From Muribaculaceae bacterium Isolate-002 (NCI) (GTDB taxonomy: Bacteria > Bacteroidota > Bacteroidia > Bacteroidales > Muribaculaceae), in assembly GCA_004102805.1 (NCBI GenBank), contig SCEG01000021.1, forward strand, positions 1-50,720: 50,720 nucleotides of DNA, read 5' to 3'. Each line of letters opens with the position of its first letter. Within the stretch, counting starts at the first letter, position 1. This document shows, piece after piece, positions 7,799 through 15,913 of this stretch. The notes under the pieces were generated by a model. It searched no databases, was not told the DNA's origin, and saw nothing but the letters and a program-made list of their open reading frames with translations. A program made the position numbers and the translations under genes.

Positions 7799-10700
7799 TA
7801 TCGTTTTGATTTGGGTGATTTGTTCTTCATCAGTCGGTCGTATTCCTCCTGTGCCTTTTGTATGCCGTGATCGCCGCTGACGGTGTTCACGGTCACAAAA
7901 GGTTCGTTGAGCCGCGCGTCGAGGCGGTCGAGCACGGCCACAATTCTGCCGTCGCTCGCAGGGGCTTCCTGGGTGTAGGTGTTGTTCACTATGGTTTGGA
8001 GTGCTGACTGCTGCGCCGCGATAACCGCCGGTGCGGTTATCGTTCTCGACACATCGGCTGCTGTTATAGAGCCGATGGTGTTGGTGCGCTGCGCATAGTC
8101 AAGAGCCTCCAACAAAGGGCGGGTTCGGGGATTATTGACAAGTCGCTGCGAGGCGACCCATTCCCCTTTGTGAACGACACCTGCTTCCTCGTACTTGCCG
8201 CCGGGAGGGGTGAAGCCACCCTCGGCATAGCCCTGCGCCTCCGATGCCTGTTGCTGTTTCTTGATAGTGGCGATTTGGATAGCACCTGCGGCCACGGCCA
8301 TAGCCGCCGCGATAGGTGCGAGGATATAGCCGATTACGGGCACCTGCGCCGCCGAGCCGTAGGCGTTCAGGGCGTTGGTGGCAGTCTGCGCCACGGCCTG
8401 TATCACCTGCATTGCGAACTGCTTGCGCGAGGCGTCGGACTTAATCTTGGCTATCTCCTTTTCCTTGTCTTTCTCGGCTTTCTTGACCTTGTAGGAGTTG
8501 CCCTCGGCAAGCTCAATCTCGCGGTCGTACTTCTTTTCAGCCTTTGCGATTTCAAGGTCGGCCTCGGCTTGCATATACTCCGACATCTGCTGCATACCTG
8601 CGGCCATAACTGCGAACACCGATTGGGCGAGAGCGGCAAGGCGCGTGGCCCAGTTGCCGCCGTCTTCCTCGGTGGCATCAAAGAAATTCTTCCACGCCTC
8701 GTAAATGTCGAGAAGTTGGTTTGTCTGCGTCGAGCCGAACTTGCGGACTGCATCGAGCGACTTCTTATTGTATGCCATCTCGATACGCTCCTTTGCGTCC
8801 TCGTACTGCTTCTTGTCGAGTATTCCCTGGTCGTAGAGCGACTTCACCACATCGAGGTCGCGTTTCATCGCCACGGCCTGACGGTCGGCAGATCCCTCCG
8901 AGGGTTTTGCCGACTCCGGCAGGTATTCCCCGGCATACTTCTTTTTCAAGTCGCGCTGCGCTTGCAGATATTCCTTGTAGGATATAAGCCCCCGGTCGTA
9001 TGCTTCGAGCAACAAGTCCATTTCGAGGGCATAGCGTTGCCCGGCCTCGCGGTATTCATACTGCTTGCGCCATTCGGCCACACGCTGGGAGAGCAATTTC
9101 TGACGGCGCAGTTGCTCCGCAGCCTCGGCCTGTTCAATCTGCACCTTGTAGCCGTGCCATTCCTCCGAAGCCTCGTTGTAAGCGGCTTGCATCTGTTTGA
9201 GGTACTTGATGCGGATATCGAAAAGCCGTTGCTGCAAGGCTTCCTCCTTTTGGTACAGCTCACTGCCGGGCGTGTAAAAATCCATTTGCGCGTCCGTTTC
9301 CTCGGTCTGCTGCATACGCTTCGCCTCGTCGACTTTGAGGGCTGCATTGCGTTTGAGCCATGCGGCCTGCATTTCCTCTTTCTTTTTGAGCAGTTCCTGA
9401 TAGTCCTCGTCCTCGGTGAGGTTGAAGCGTTTATAGACAGCCTCGCGGTCTTCGTAATACTTGACTTCGAGATTGTATTTATCGAGAAGGAATTGCGACC
9501 ACGGCTTCAACCCTGCGGAATAGTCGGAGATATTCTGCGCAGCTGCTGCCTCCCAGTCGCCCTTGGTGTCGTTGAGGGCATCGCGGAAGTCCTTACGGGC
9601 CTTGACCTGCGCCCTGCGCTCGGCTGCTTCCCTCGCCTTTCGGTCTTTCTCCGACTCGTAGGGTGTGAAGTCGTCGAGGTTGAAGTCGGGATTACCGCCC
9701 ACGACCTCCGGCGTCGGGCTTTCGAGCACCGACAGCCGGGCCCGTGCCTCGTCGAGGAAGTCGCGCAGCTCCGCAGCCGACACATCGCGCACCGTGGGGT
9801 TAGGCTCGTTCAGTCCGAGAATAATGCGCCCTCCGCGGTTGGCATCGACATTCGCCTCGTTGTCACGGATAAAGCGGCGCAGTTCCGCCTCGGTATATGT
9901 GGCGAGCGGATTGCCGTTGCGCTCTATATCCTTGATTTCCTCCATAGTGACATTATACTCGGTCTGCCCGGCTATCATTTCATTCACGATGTTCACCGGG
10001 TGCGTCGCCATACCTTTCTGCTGCCAGGTGTTGCCCTTGATTGCTTGCAGCTCGTTCACAAGGTCTTGCGAGAGTGTGCCCGTGGTCTGCAACTGATACA
10101 CCACCTGATTTGTGATGCGGACGGCGTCGCGCAGGGATTTGCCCTCGTCGATAAGCGACTCCTGCAACTTCTTCGCCCATTCCTTGAAAGAGTCGCGGTA
10201 AGTTTCGTCGGCGGTTTCACGGGCAACCTGTATCGACCGCTCCCGGGCGGCGATACGGGCAGCGGCGGCGAGGCGTTTGTACGCCTCGGCAAGGTTGGTG
10301 ATTTCTCCGCGCTCGTCGATAAGCCCTTTGAGATATTTGCCGTACTGCTTGATGATTTCGTCCTTGACCTCCTTGTATGCCTTCGTGCCTTTCTTTGCCG
10401 CTTCGAGCCGCCCCATGAGCGTGTCTATGGTCTTCATTTCCTTGTGCAGTTCCTCCGAGAAATTGGCGGCGGTGTTCCTGGCCTCGCGCATCTTCTTTGT
10501 ATATTCCGAAGTGCGGTCGCACAGCGCCTTGATTGCGATTGCGACGGCGGCGAGCACCGAAAGGATCAGCCCGAAAGGGTTGGCCTTTACCACGGTGTTG
10601 AGTATGCGCATGGCGTGTGTGGCCGCGCCCACGCCTTGCGTGAAAGCGATAACGGCGATGCGCCCGAGGATAATTGCCGTGCGGTATGCCACCATAGCGG

Positions 10701-12306
10701 CCTTGCCGATGCCGACAACGGCGTTCCACGCCACGGTGGCCGTCTTGACAAGCACAATCCACCCGTAATAGGCGGCGATGACGGTAACGACATTGGCGAT
10801 AGCCTTGCGGTGTGCGATGATGAACGACACAAGGGTGTTGAGCACACGGAGGAACACCGACGATGAAGTATATATGTGCTTCATCAGCGGATAGAGCTTT
10901 TCTCCGAGTTCGATTGCAAGCTCCGACACGCGCTTACGCGCCTTGTCGATAGATGCTTGCACGGTGTTGTTGAAAATGGCGTACTCGTTGGAGGCCGAAG
11001 TGCCCTCGCGGAACGCTTCGGCAGCCTCGCCCATTTGCCAACGGAGGAAGTCGAGGTGGGAGGAAAGGTTGGAGAGCACCGACGACACACGGGCGCCGTC
11101 GAGTCCGAGGTCTTGGAACAGCGGCGACAGGACGGCCAGAGCCTTGTCCTCGCCCAGTTTGCCGAGGGCTTCGAGGAACATCATCACGCCCTGCGTGGTG
11201 CTTTTATTGAGCGTTTCAATAAAAGAGTTGGTTTCCAGCCCTACCTTTTTCGCCATTTCGGCAGGTTTCTTGAACAGCTCCATAATAGTACGCTGCAATG
11301 CCGTGGCCGACATTTCCACCTTTTGGCCGTGCGCGTCGAGCGTCGCGGCAAAAGCCATAATCTCGGGGATAGTCATTTTGGCGGTCGAGCCGATGCCGGC
11401 CATACGCTGCGCGAACTCCACGATAAAAGGCTTGGCGGCAGTGCAGTTCTGCGAGAGGTGGTTGACCGTCGAGCCGATTTTGAGCATCGAGTCACGCACA
11501 CCATACATCTGCTCCATACCGAAGATGTTAGACAGCTTGGCAATGGTCTGCGTGGCCCCCTCTCCGAGGTCGACGAGCGCCACGTTGATAATCGACGCGG
11601 CTTCGACATACTCGCGGACGGAGGCGACAGTATTGTAGCCGAGTCGTCCGCCCTCCTGGGCGAGCAGGTTCAGCTGCTCACGGGCAAGACGGGTGTCCAT
11701 GCCCTTGAAGATCTCGTTGAGTTCTTCAACCTCGGCGGCGGTCATACGGGTGTACTTTATGGTGTTAGCCATAGTTTCCTCGATGTCCGAATACGACTGC
11801 ACCGCCTTGCGTCCGGCCATAATAAGCCCCGTGACGGCGGCGGCAACGGCCATTATGGCTGTCTGCGCCGAGTTGAGCCACCCGTTGAAGCGTTGCCAAA
11901 GGGTCTTTTGTGTGGCGAGAGTGGCGTTTACCTTTTGGAGTTCCGCTTTGAGCATACGGATTTTAGCGACGTGCGCATCCCAAGCGGCGGTGCCTCGCTG
12001 CAATCCGTTGAGTTGCTGTTGGAGTTGGCGCAGGGCTGTGTTGAGCTGCTTTGGAGTGGCCTTGTTGAGCCGCAGAAGCACCTGCTCGGCAGTCGAGGCG
12101 GTGCCTTTCAACTGCTCCATAGCCTTACGGGTGGAGTTCAGCTCGCGCTGCAACTTCTTCATCGTGGCCTTGTCACCTGCGACGGCGGCTTTCGCTATCC
12201 CGTTTTCCAGACGCTTTGCGTCCTTTTCGAGCTGGGATAGCATCTTTTGAGCCTGTTTGCCGTTGACGGTGAGTATTACGTTGGCGGAGGTGGAATAATT
12301 TGCCAT
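7798..12306 (-). CDS. Phage tail tape measure protein
   Basis: 1502 residues, the longest gene of the prophage. Alternating helical regions with strong coiled-coil character (1-150 and about 860-1270), two hydrophobic parts (about 145-165 and 500-610), and a Gly/Ala-rich region near 1330-1390 followed by GYAEGGFTPPGGKYEEAGVVHKGE, a motif typical of tape measure C-termini (KGEWVAS). The region 160-450 (SYSDIEETMANTIKYTRM, MTIPEIMAFAATLDAHGQ) matches the TP901-type tape measure core. By analogy with other siphoviruses the length predicts a tail of about 200 nm. It has its own late promoter (12336-12370) and is translationally coupled to the hub gene. Confidence 0.93.
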   Translation of the reverse strand: MANYSTSANVILTVNGKQAQKMLSQLEKDAKRLENGIAKAAVAGDKATMKKLQRELNSTRKAMEQLKGTASTAEQVLLRLNKATPKQLNTALRQLQQQLNGLQRGTAAWDAHVAKIRMLKAELQKVNATLATQKTLWQRFNGWLNSAQTAIMAVAAAVTGLIMAGRKAVQSYSDIEETMANTIKYTRMTAAEVEELNEIFKGMDTRLAREQLNLLAQEGGRLGYNTVASVREYVEAASIINVALVDLGEGATQTIAKLSNIFGMEQMYGVRDSMLKIGSTVNHLSQNCTAAKPFIVEFAQRMAGIGSTAKMTIPEIMAFAATLDAHGQKVEMSATALQRTIMELFKKPAEMAKKVGLETNSFIETLNKSTTQGVMMFLEALGKLGEDKALAVLSPLFQDLGLDGARVSSVLSNLSSHLDFLRWQMGEAAEAFREGTSASNEYAIFNNTVQASIDKARKRVSELAIELGEKLYPLMKHIYTSSSVFLRVLNTLVSFIIAHRKAIANVVTVIAAYYGWIVLVKTATVAWNAVVGIGKAAMVAYRTAIILGRIAVIAFTQGVGAATHAMRILNTVVKANPFGLILSVLAAVAIAIKALCDRTSEYTKKMREARNTAANFSEELHKEMKTIDTLMGRLEAAKKGTKAYKEVKDEIIKQYGKYLKGLIDERGEITNLAEAYKRLAAAARIAARERSIQVARETADETYRDSFKEWAKKLQESLIDEGKSLRDAVRITNQVVYQLQTTGTLSQDLVNELQAIKGNTWQQKGMATHPVNIVNEMIAGQTEYNVTMEEIKDIERNGNPLATYTEAELRRFIRDNEANVDANRGGRIILGLNEPNPTVRDVSAAELRDFLDEARARLSVLESPTPEVVGGNPDFNLDDFTPYESEKDRKAREAAERRAQVKARKDFRDALNDTKGDWEAAAAQNISDYSAGLKPWSQFLLDKYNLEVKYYEDREAVYKRFNLTEDEDYQELLKKKEEMQAAWLKRNAALKVDEAKRMQQTEETDAQMDFYTPGSELYQKEEALQQRLFDIRIKYLKQMQAAYNEASEEWHGYKVQIEQAEAAEQLRRQKLLSQRVAEWRKQYEYREAGQRYALEMDLLLEAYDRGLISYKEYLQAQRDLKKKYAGEYLPESAKPSEGSADRQAVAMKRDLDVVKSLYDQGILDKKQYEDAKERIEMAYNKKSLDAVRKFGSTQTNQLLDIYEAWKNFFDATEEDGGNWATRLAALAQSVFAVMAAGMQQMSEYMQAEADLEIAKAEKKYDREIELAEGNSYKVKKAEKDKEKEIAKIKSDASRKQFAMQVIQAVAQTATNALNAYGSAAQVPVIGYILAPIAAAMAVAAGAIQIATIKKQQQASEAQGYAEGGFTPPGGKYEEAGVVHKGEWVASQRLVNNPRTRPLLEALDYAQRTNTIGSITAADVSRTITAPAVIAAQQSALQTIVNNTYTQEAPASDGRIVAVLDRLDARLNEPFVTVNTVSGDHGIQKAQEEYDRLMKNKSPKSKR

Positions 12307-12335
12307 TTGAAAACTGAAATTGGGAGTTGTACCTG

Positions 12336-12370
12336 CAAATTTCAGCCGTCTTTATCGAGGGCGAAAAGAC
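12336..12370 (-). promoter_or_regulatory. Late promoter of tape measure gene
   Basis: Minus strand: GTCTTTTC (12370-12363), 19 nt, GAAATTTG (12343-12336). One of six promoters sharing this -33-like octamer and exact spacing. Confidence 0.6.
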
Positions 12371-13323
12371 GGTAAAAGGCTTATATTCCGCTGAAAAAGG
12401 GAGAGGTGTCGGAGTAGGAACGCCCTCTGACGGAAGGGTGCCGGGAGGGAAAATCCCGGCTTGCACTCTCAATGGGCGGCGTTGCCGGTCGGGCCCCATT
12501 GAGAGTGCCTTAAAGAGTTGACATTTAGGCAACTCGACCGCAATTTCAGGGGTCACGCTGCAAACTTTTTCCAGTTTGTAGTGGGTTGAAATTGCTAACG
12601 AGCGAAGAATGAGTGAGTTGGGGGTTACGGGGGCTTGCCCCCGTAGTGGCTTTGCACACCCCCCACCGCCCTGCCGCTACTTTTCGGCTCGTCCTCGCCT
12701 CTCCGTGCGGAATATGCAGAGCCGCCCCCACGGAGGGAGGGCATCGGGCGGTCAATGGCTTGCGTGTGTGTCAAAATCCGCAGGGTGGATTTTGATGCAC
12801 TCGCAAGCAACCGCTCTCCCTCGGCGCGGATTTATCAAGGCGAGGGGTATAATGACGGCGATGTGCGGTGAGGACGATGCGGCGCGACACGGCGGTGCAG
12901 GGTCAAAGGAGCGGAGGGAACTCGGCGTGGTCAGTCGAAGTAGCCGCGCTCCCCCCGACGCAGGAGAACACTTTTCGACGCGGCGCAGGGCACCGAGCAC
13001 TGGGCGATATGTGTGTGGGGGTGGCGTGGCGTTCACCTCGACCGACAAAACGCGGAGCGAGTGTAGAGGTTGACACTGGGCCATAGTGGAGTCTGTGCAT
13101 CGGCTGTCCGCACATCGGGGCTTGGGGTGGGGTCGCGTCGCAGACGCTTGATGAAATGGTGGCCGTGGGGAGGCAGATGCAGGGGGAGGCTTCCTCTTCG
13201 GGGTGGGTGGAGCGTGGCGTTTGGGCGGCTGCTGCGCCGGACGGAGTTCGGAGAGCCACGGCTCGGCATCGGCGGCTCGGAACAGCAAGGGGTGGTTGCC
13301 GGTCAATGCGTGACGCAGACGAG

Positions 13324-13550
13324 CACGCCACCGCGAGGCAAGGAGCGGTGGCGTGAGGGAAGCGGCGGCGTTTCGGATTGAGAAGTTTGCCGTGGCCGTC
13401 GCAGATCCGCAACTCCCGACAACCGACGGCTCTGCCGGAGGTGTCGGGGCAAAGTTGCGGTCAAGAGGGAGGCGGCAATCTTCGTGCCGGCAACCGCCCC
13501 GGTCGCTATTCATAAGCGCAACTTGTGGAGCCTATGAACAGCGATGCTCG
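13324..13550. repeat. Structured repeat unit A
   Basis: Starts with an 11-bp stem CACGCCACCGC/GCGGTGGCGTG (13324-13334, 13345-13355), holds a long hairpin at 13407-13460, and ends with hairpin TCGCTATTCATA/TATGAACAGCGA (13503-13514, 13533-13544) followed by TGCTCGG. Unit B repeats the first and last hairpins. Confidence 0.55.
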
Positions 13551-13881
13551 GAGTTGACTATGTCCTGGGCTGTGGCTTGGAGAATGGAGAACGTGCGGTG
13601 CGATGCCGGGGCGCGCCACGCTCCGGGTGGGTCAATGATGCCTCCCCCTACATCGGCCCCCTGCGGCGTTCAATCCTCTCTGCCCTGCAAGGGCGTTGCT
13701 CCGTGTGTCCGTCAGTCCGCTTTGGGTGGGGAGGAAGGTGGCGTGGCGGCTGCTGTGCCAATGAGGGAGGGAGCGCGGCGGATAGACCTTCGGGAAGCCG
13801 GAAAACAAGCAAGGTGGCGGACGGTTGTAGCGAGCATCGCCACAGCCGAGAAAGTTTTTGAAAGGAGGTGAGGACATCGCG

Positions 13882-14011
13882 CACGCCACCGTGAGTTTAG
13901 GAGCGGTGGCGTGATGGAAGCGAGGTCAAGCCGGAGAGATAAATCTTTCGTTCCGCCAACCGCAGCGGTCGCAGTTTACAGGGAGGTACGACCCGTGAAC
14001 TGCGATGTTCG
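13882..14011. repeat. Structured repeat unit B
   Basis: Same order as unit A: stem CACGCCACCG/CGGTGGCGTG (13882-13891, 13904-13913), then hairpin TCGCAGTT/AACTGCGA (13969-13976, 13998-14005) and TGTTCGG. The second hairpin keeps base pairing although its sequence differs from unit A; the central hairpin of unit A is missing. Confidence 0.5.
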
Positions 14012-14182
14012 GGCTTTCAAAGGTCATATACGCAAGCGAGTGAGTGAAGCCGGTTCATAAGTAGCCGCCGCGCCACCTGACGGGTCGGGGTCAATAAGGA
14101 CGGGCACGATAAACAAAACGAGCCACCCTCACGGGCAACTCGCTTGCTATCTATGAAAAAACTTACTCTTGGGGTATGGGGA

Positions 14183-14692
14183 TTAGCGTTTTCGGAGGAA
14201 AAGCCATATCAGGACGGCTGCGGCCAGGAGGGCTGCTACGGATATTATCGTGCCGTCGGGCGGATTGTATAGGCGTGTGGTGGCGGTGTGCTCGGTTGAT
14301 GCCTCAACTGCCGCTTGCCTGTATCTTACCGTATCGAGGCTGTTGTAGGCTTCAACGCTATCCCGATGCTCACGCCGCCGGTCTATCACACGCCCTTTTA
14401 TGGCTTTGAGCCGGATAATCTCGGGTGCCTCGGCGTATTGACCGGGTCGCTCGATTTCGATTTTCAGGGTGTCGAAGCTAAAATCGAAATGTCTTATGGC
14501 GGAGTCTATCACCGCTGTTGTGCGGTGATGCTCACTGTGGGCGAGCGAGTCGGTGGCGAGCGATTTATCAGTGACGATGTTTTTGTTGGTCTTGCAACCG
14601 CAAAGTATGAGGATTGGGAACAGGTAAATGGGAATTGACCGCAGCCAATCAATCCTCAATCTCCAATTACCGTTTGCCTTTATAGTGCGCAT
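14183..14692 (-). CDS. Lipoprotein with C-terminal membrane segment, spanin-like lysis protein
   Basis: About 169 residues from ATG 14692, which overlaps the amidase end by 13 bases. A hydrophobic stretch with a lipobox-like LILCGC and following Lys lies at about residues 22-34; then comes a long polar, helical region (DSLAHSEHHRTTAVIDSAIR, ERPGQYAEAPEIIRLKAIKG) and a C-terminal membrane helix (ISVAALLAAAVLIWLFL) with basic end RKR. An outer-membrane lipid anchor at one end and an inner-membrane anchor at the other is the layout of unimolecular spanins, which fuse the two membranes at the end of lysis. Position after holin and amidase agrees. The segment NWRLRIDWL is encoded by the dispersed heptamer-type repeat. 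Confidence 0.55.
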   Translation of the reverse strand: MRTIKANGNWRLRIDWLRSIPIYLFPILILCGCKTNKNIVTDKSLATDSLAHSEHHRTTAVIDSAIRHFDFSFDTLKIEIERPGQYAEAPEIIRLKAIKGRVIDRRREHRDSVEAYNSLDTVRYRQAAVEASTEHTATTRLYNPPDGTIISVAALLAAAVLIWLFLRKR

Positions 14693-15309
14693 AGGTCGGG
14701 GTCGTTTTTTACGATGAATGAGGGGCAAGCCTTGTTAGCGAACTCGTTATGCCCGTGGAGGGTGGCCGAGGGATAGCGGCTTTTCAGCTCTTTGCAGAGC
14801 CGGATTATGGCGGCACGTTGCTCCGCTGTGCGTGTGTCCTTGCCTTGGTTGGCCCAGTTCTTGACGCTGCGCGGAGGGCAACCGCCGCAGTAGCATACTC
14901 CTATTGAGTAGGAGTTTTGGCCGGTGGTGTGCGCCCCGATTTTGGCCTCGTCGCGCCCTTTGTGGATTTTGCCGTCGCGTGTGATGTACCAGTGATAGCC
15001 GATGTCGGTAAAGCCTCGGGCGAGGTGCATCTGCCGGATTTGGTCGACGGTATAATCCTCACCCTCGGGGGTGGCCGAGCAATGGAGGATTATCTTGTCG
15101 ATGCGGCGAGGGTTCGGTGATGAGCCGATGCCGAGCGCAGCCCACGTCTTGGGGCCAACGATGCCGTCGACGGCGAGGTTATGGGAACGTTGAAAGTCGC
15201 GGACGGCTTCGTTGGTAATCGGGCCGAAGATGCCGTCGGCAATAAGGTTGAGAGCGTGTTGGAGGGTGGCGACGTCGCCCCCTCTGCTGCCTTTACGGAT
15301 TGTCTGCAT
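14680..15309 (-). CDS. Endolysin: N-acetylmuramoyl-L-alanine amidase with peptidoglycan-binding domain
   Basis: 209 residues from ATG 15309 (MQTIRKGSRGGDVATLQHAL); the frame stays open upstream within the holin gene but the peptidoglycan-binding domain begins here. Residues 1-60 are a PG_binding_1 repeat (DGIFGPITNEAVRDFQRSHN, DGIVGPKTW). Residues 70-205 are an Amidase_2 domain: His in IILHCSAT, His in GAHTTGQN and Cys in KACPSF are the zinc-site positions, and ARGFTDIGYHWYI is the family signature. It cleaves the amide bond between MurNAc and the stem peptide. It overlaps the holin by 17 bases and the spanin-like gene by 13, so all three are expressed together. Confidence 0.92.
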   Translation of the reverse strand: MQTIRKGSRGGDVATLQHALNLIADGIFGPITNEAVRDFQRSHNLAVDGIVGPKTWAALGIGSSPNPRRIDKIILHCSATPEGEDYTVDQIRQMHLARGFTDIGYHWYITRDGKIHKGRDEAKIGAHTTGQNSYSIGVCYCGGCPPRSVKNWANQGKDTRTAEQRAAIIRLCKELKSRYPSATLHGHNEFANKACPSFIVKNDPDLCAL

Positions 15310-15565
15310 TTTGGGTTGATGTGTTATGAGTTGATGATTGTGATGAGTTTTCGTGGTGGCGGCTACTGCCGTATTCATAATGGTATTTTAATCCGAACAC
15401 CGCCCCTGCGAAAGTGAGGATTTCACCGAAAGCGATAAGGACTGAATTGTGGATTTCGCCGGGCGGTGGCACGACAAATCCGGCGATGAGCAGACCGCAG
15501 CCTACAACAATCAGAAAGACTGCCGCAAGGAGCTGAATGGTCGGGCGATGTTTGCGAATTTCCAT
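15293..15565 (-). CDS. Holin-like two-helix membrane protein
   Basis: 90 residues. Two hydrophobic segments, residues 10-30 (IQLLAAVFLIVVGCGLLIAG) and 42-62 (VLIAFGEILTFAGAVFGLKY), joined by a short PPPGE turn, followed by a polar His/Ser/Asn-rich tail. Size, topology and position directly before the amidase match phage holins of Bacteroidales prophages. It is the first gene below the palindromic promoter at 15598-15616 and therefore the first lysis gene. Confidence 0.75.
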   Translation of the reverse strand: MEIRKHRPTIQLLAAVFLIVVGCGLLIAGFVVPPPGEIHNSVLIAFGEILTFAGAVFGLKYHYEYGSSRHHENSSQSSTHNTSTQNADNP

Positions 15566-15597
15566 TGTAAAATGTTGTGTATGTGGAGAATTATTGT

Positions 15598-15616
15598 TAT
15601 CTTTGTATCAAAGATA
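15598..15616. promoter_or_regulatory. Palindromic bidirectional -7 element of the lysis region
   Basis: TATCTTTG (15598-15605, plus strand) and CAAAGATA (15609-15616, the same box on the minus strand) face each other across three bases. The minus copy would start the holin-amidase-spanin operon, the plus copy a small RNA. The two polymerases cannot bind at once, so the outputs should be mutually exclusive. Clear TTTG -33 boxes are lacking. Confidence 0.6.
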
Positions 15617-15838
15617 CGTTAAACCAAACTAATTAACCCGGACACCTCTACCTGTAAGTGAAGCCAAGCTAAAAGAACTGTGATACCTATGTCCGTATGC
15701 GTGATAGCACTCCGTTTGGGCTATCATTGCGGTGCATTTGCGATAGCACCCCCGCAGGTTTCGGCCTCGGGCTATCGGGAAGCGGTATAAAACAGATAGC
15801 ATCACCCTTGCGGCTCTGCCGTGAGGGCTATCTTTTTT
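15612..15838 (+). ncRNA. Candidate small RNA with three similar hairpins
   Basis: From the plus -7 box to a T-run, about 225 nt. Three hairpins share the stem GATAGC/GCTATC: 15703-15708 with 15720-15725, 15742-15747 with 15771-15776, and 15795-15800 with 15827-15832. The third has a long extra stem and runs into TTTTTT (15833-15838), forming an intrinsic terminator. Promoter, terminator and repeated stems support an RNA gene. It could be a sponge for an RNA-binding protein or a regulator of lysis genes; function is inference. Confidence 0.6.
15795..15838 (+). terminator. Terminator of the three-hairpin RNA
   Basis: GATAGC/GCTATC outer stem, inner CCCTTGCGG/CCGTGAGGG stem (two G-U pairs), then six T. 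Confidence 0.7.
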
Positions 15839-15850
15839 CGCTCCGCTCAC

Positions 15851-15879
15851 GGAATTGGGAATTTGGGATTGGGAATTGG
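15851..15879. repeat. Heptamer-type dispersed repeat, intergenic copy
   Basis: Tandem GGAATTG / GGAATTT / GGGATTG-type heptamers, just past the 3' end of the fibre gene. It is followed by CCAATCCCC, which can pair back on the repeat. Confidence 0.7.
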
Positions 15880-15913
15880 TATTTGCCAATCCCCGGTTTC
15901 AGTTTCCTTGTTC

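Larger units (their letters stand above)
12420..14160. other. Hairpin-dense region without a convincing gene, candidate large structured RNA
   Basis: About 1.7 kb of GC-rich DNA between the spanin-like gene and the tape measure promoter. Open frames here are Arg/Pro/Ala-rich shadows without family resemblance. Perfect or near-perfect stems are frequent: 12440-12460; 12464-12476 with 12495-12507 (13 bp); 12540-12548 with 12587-12595 enclosing 12561-12566 with 12573-12578; 12626-12645; 12701-12707 with 12729-12735; 12758-12764 with 12802-12808 enclosing 12772-12779 with 12787-12794; 13324-13355; 13407-13421 with 13442-13460; 13503-13544; 13882-13913; 13969-14005. Read-through from the lysis operon would transcribe it on the minus strand. 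Large structured RNAs such as GOLLD and ROOL occupy comparable places in other phages; I see no sequence match to them. Confidence 0.5.

Noticed and set aside
8170..10866. 898-codon open frame on the plus strand
   Set aside because: It is the shadow of the tape measure gene; composition is unnatural (His, Leu, Val and Arg in GC-biased runs) and there is no promoter or neighbour in this direction.
12306..12620. Possible inverted decayed copy of the tape measure leader to the right of 12486
   Set aside because: Some words agree (CAATTTCAG, CAACTC) around a perfect hairpin centre, but the match is not sustained into the coding part, unlike the three accepted mirrored pairs.
12752..13513. 253-codon open frame on the minus strand in the hairpin-rich region
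   Set aside because: Pro/Arg/Ala-rich with no domain pattern and crossing several perfect hairpins; explained by high GC content.
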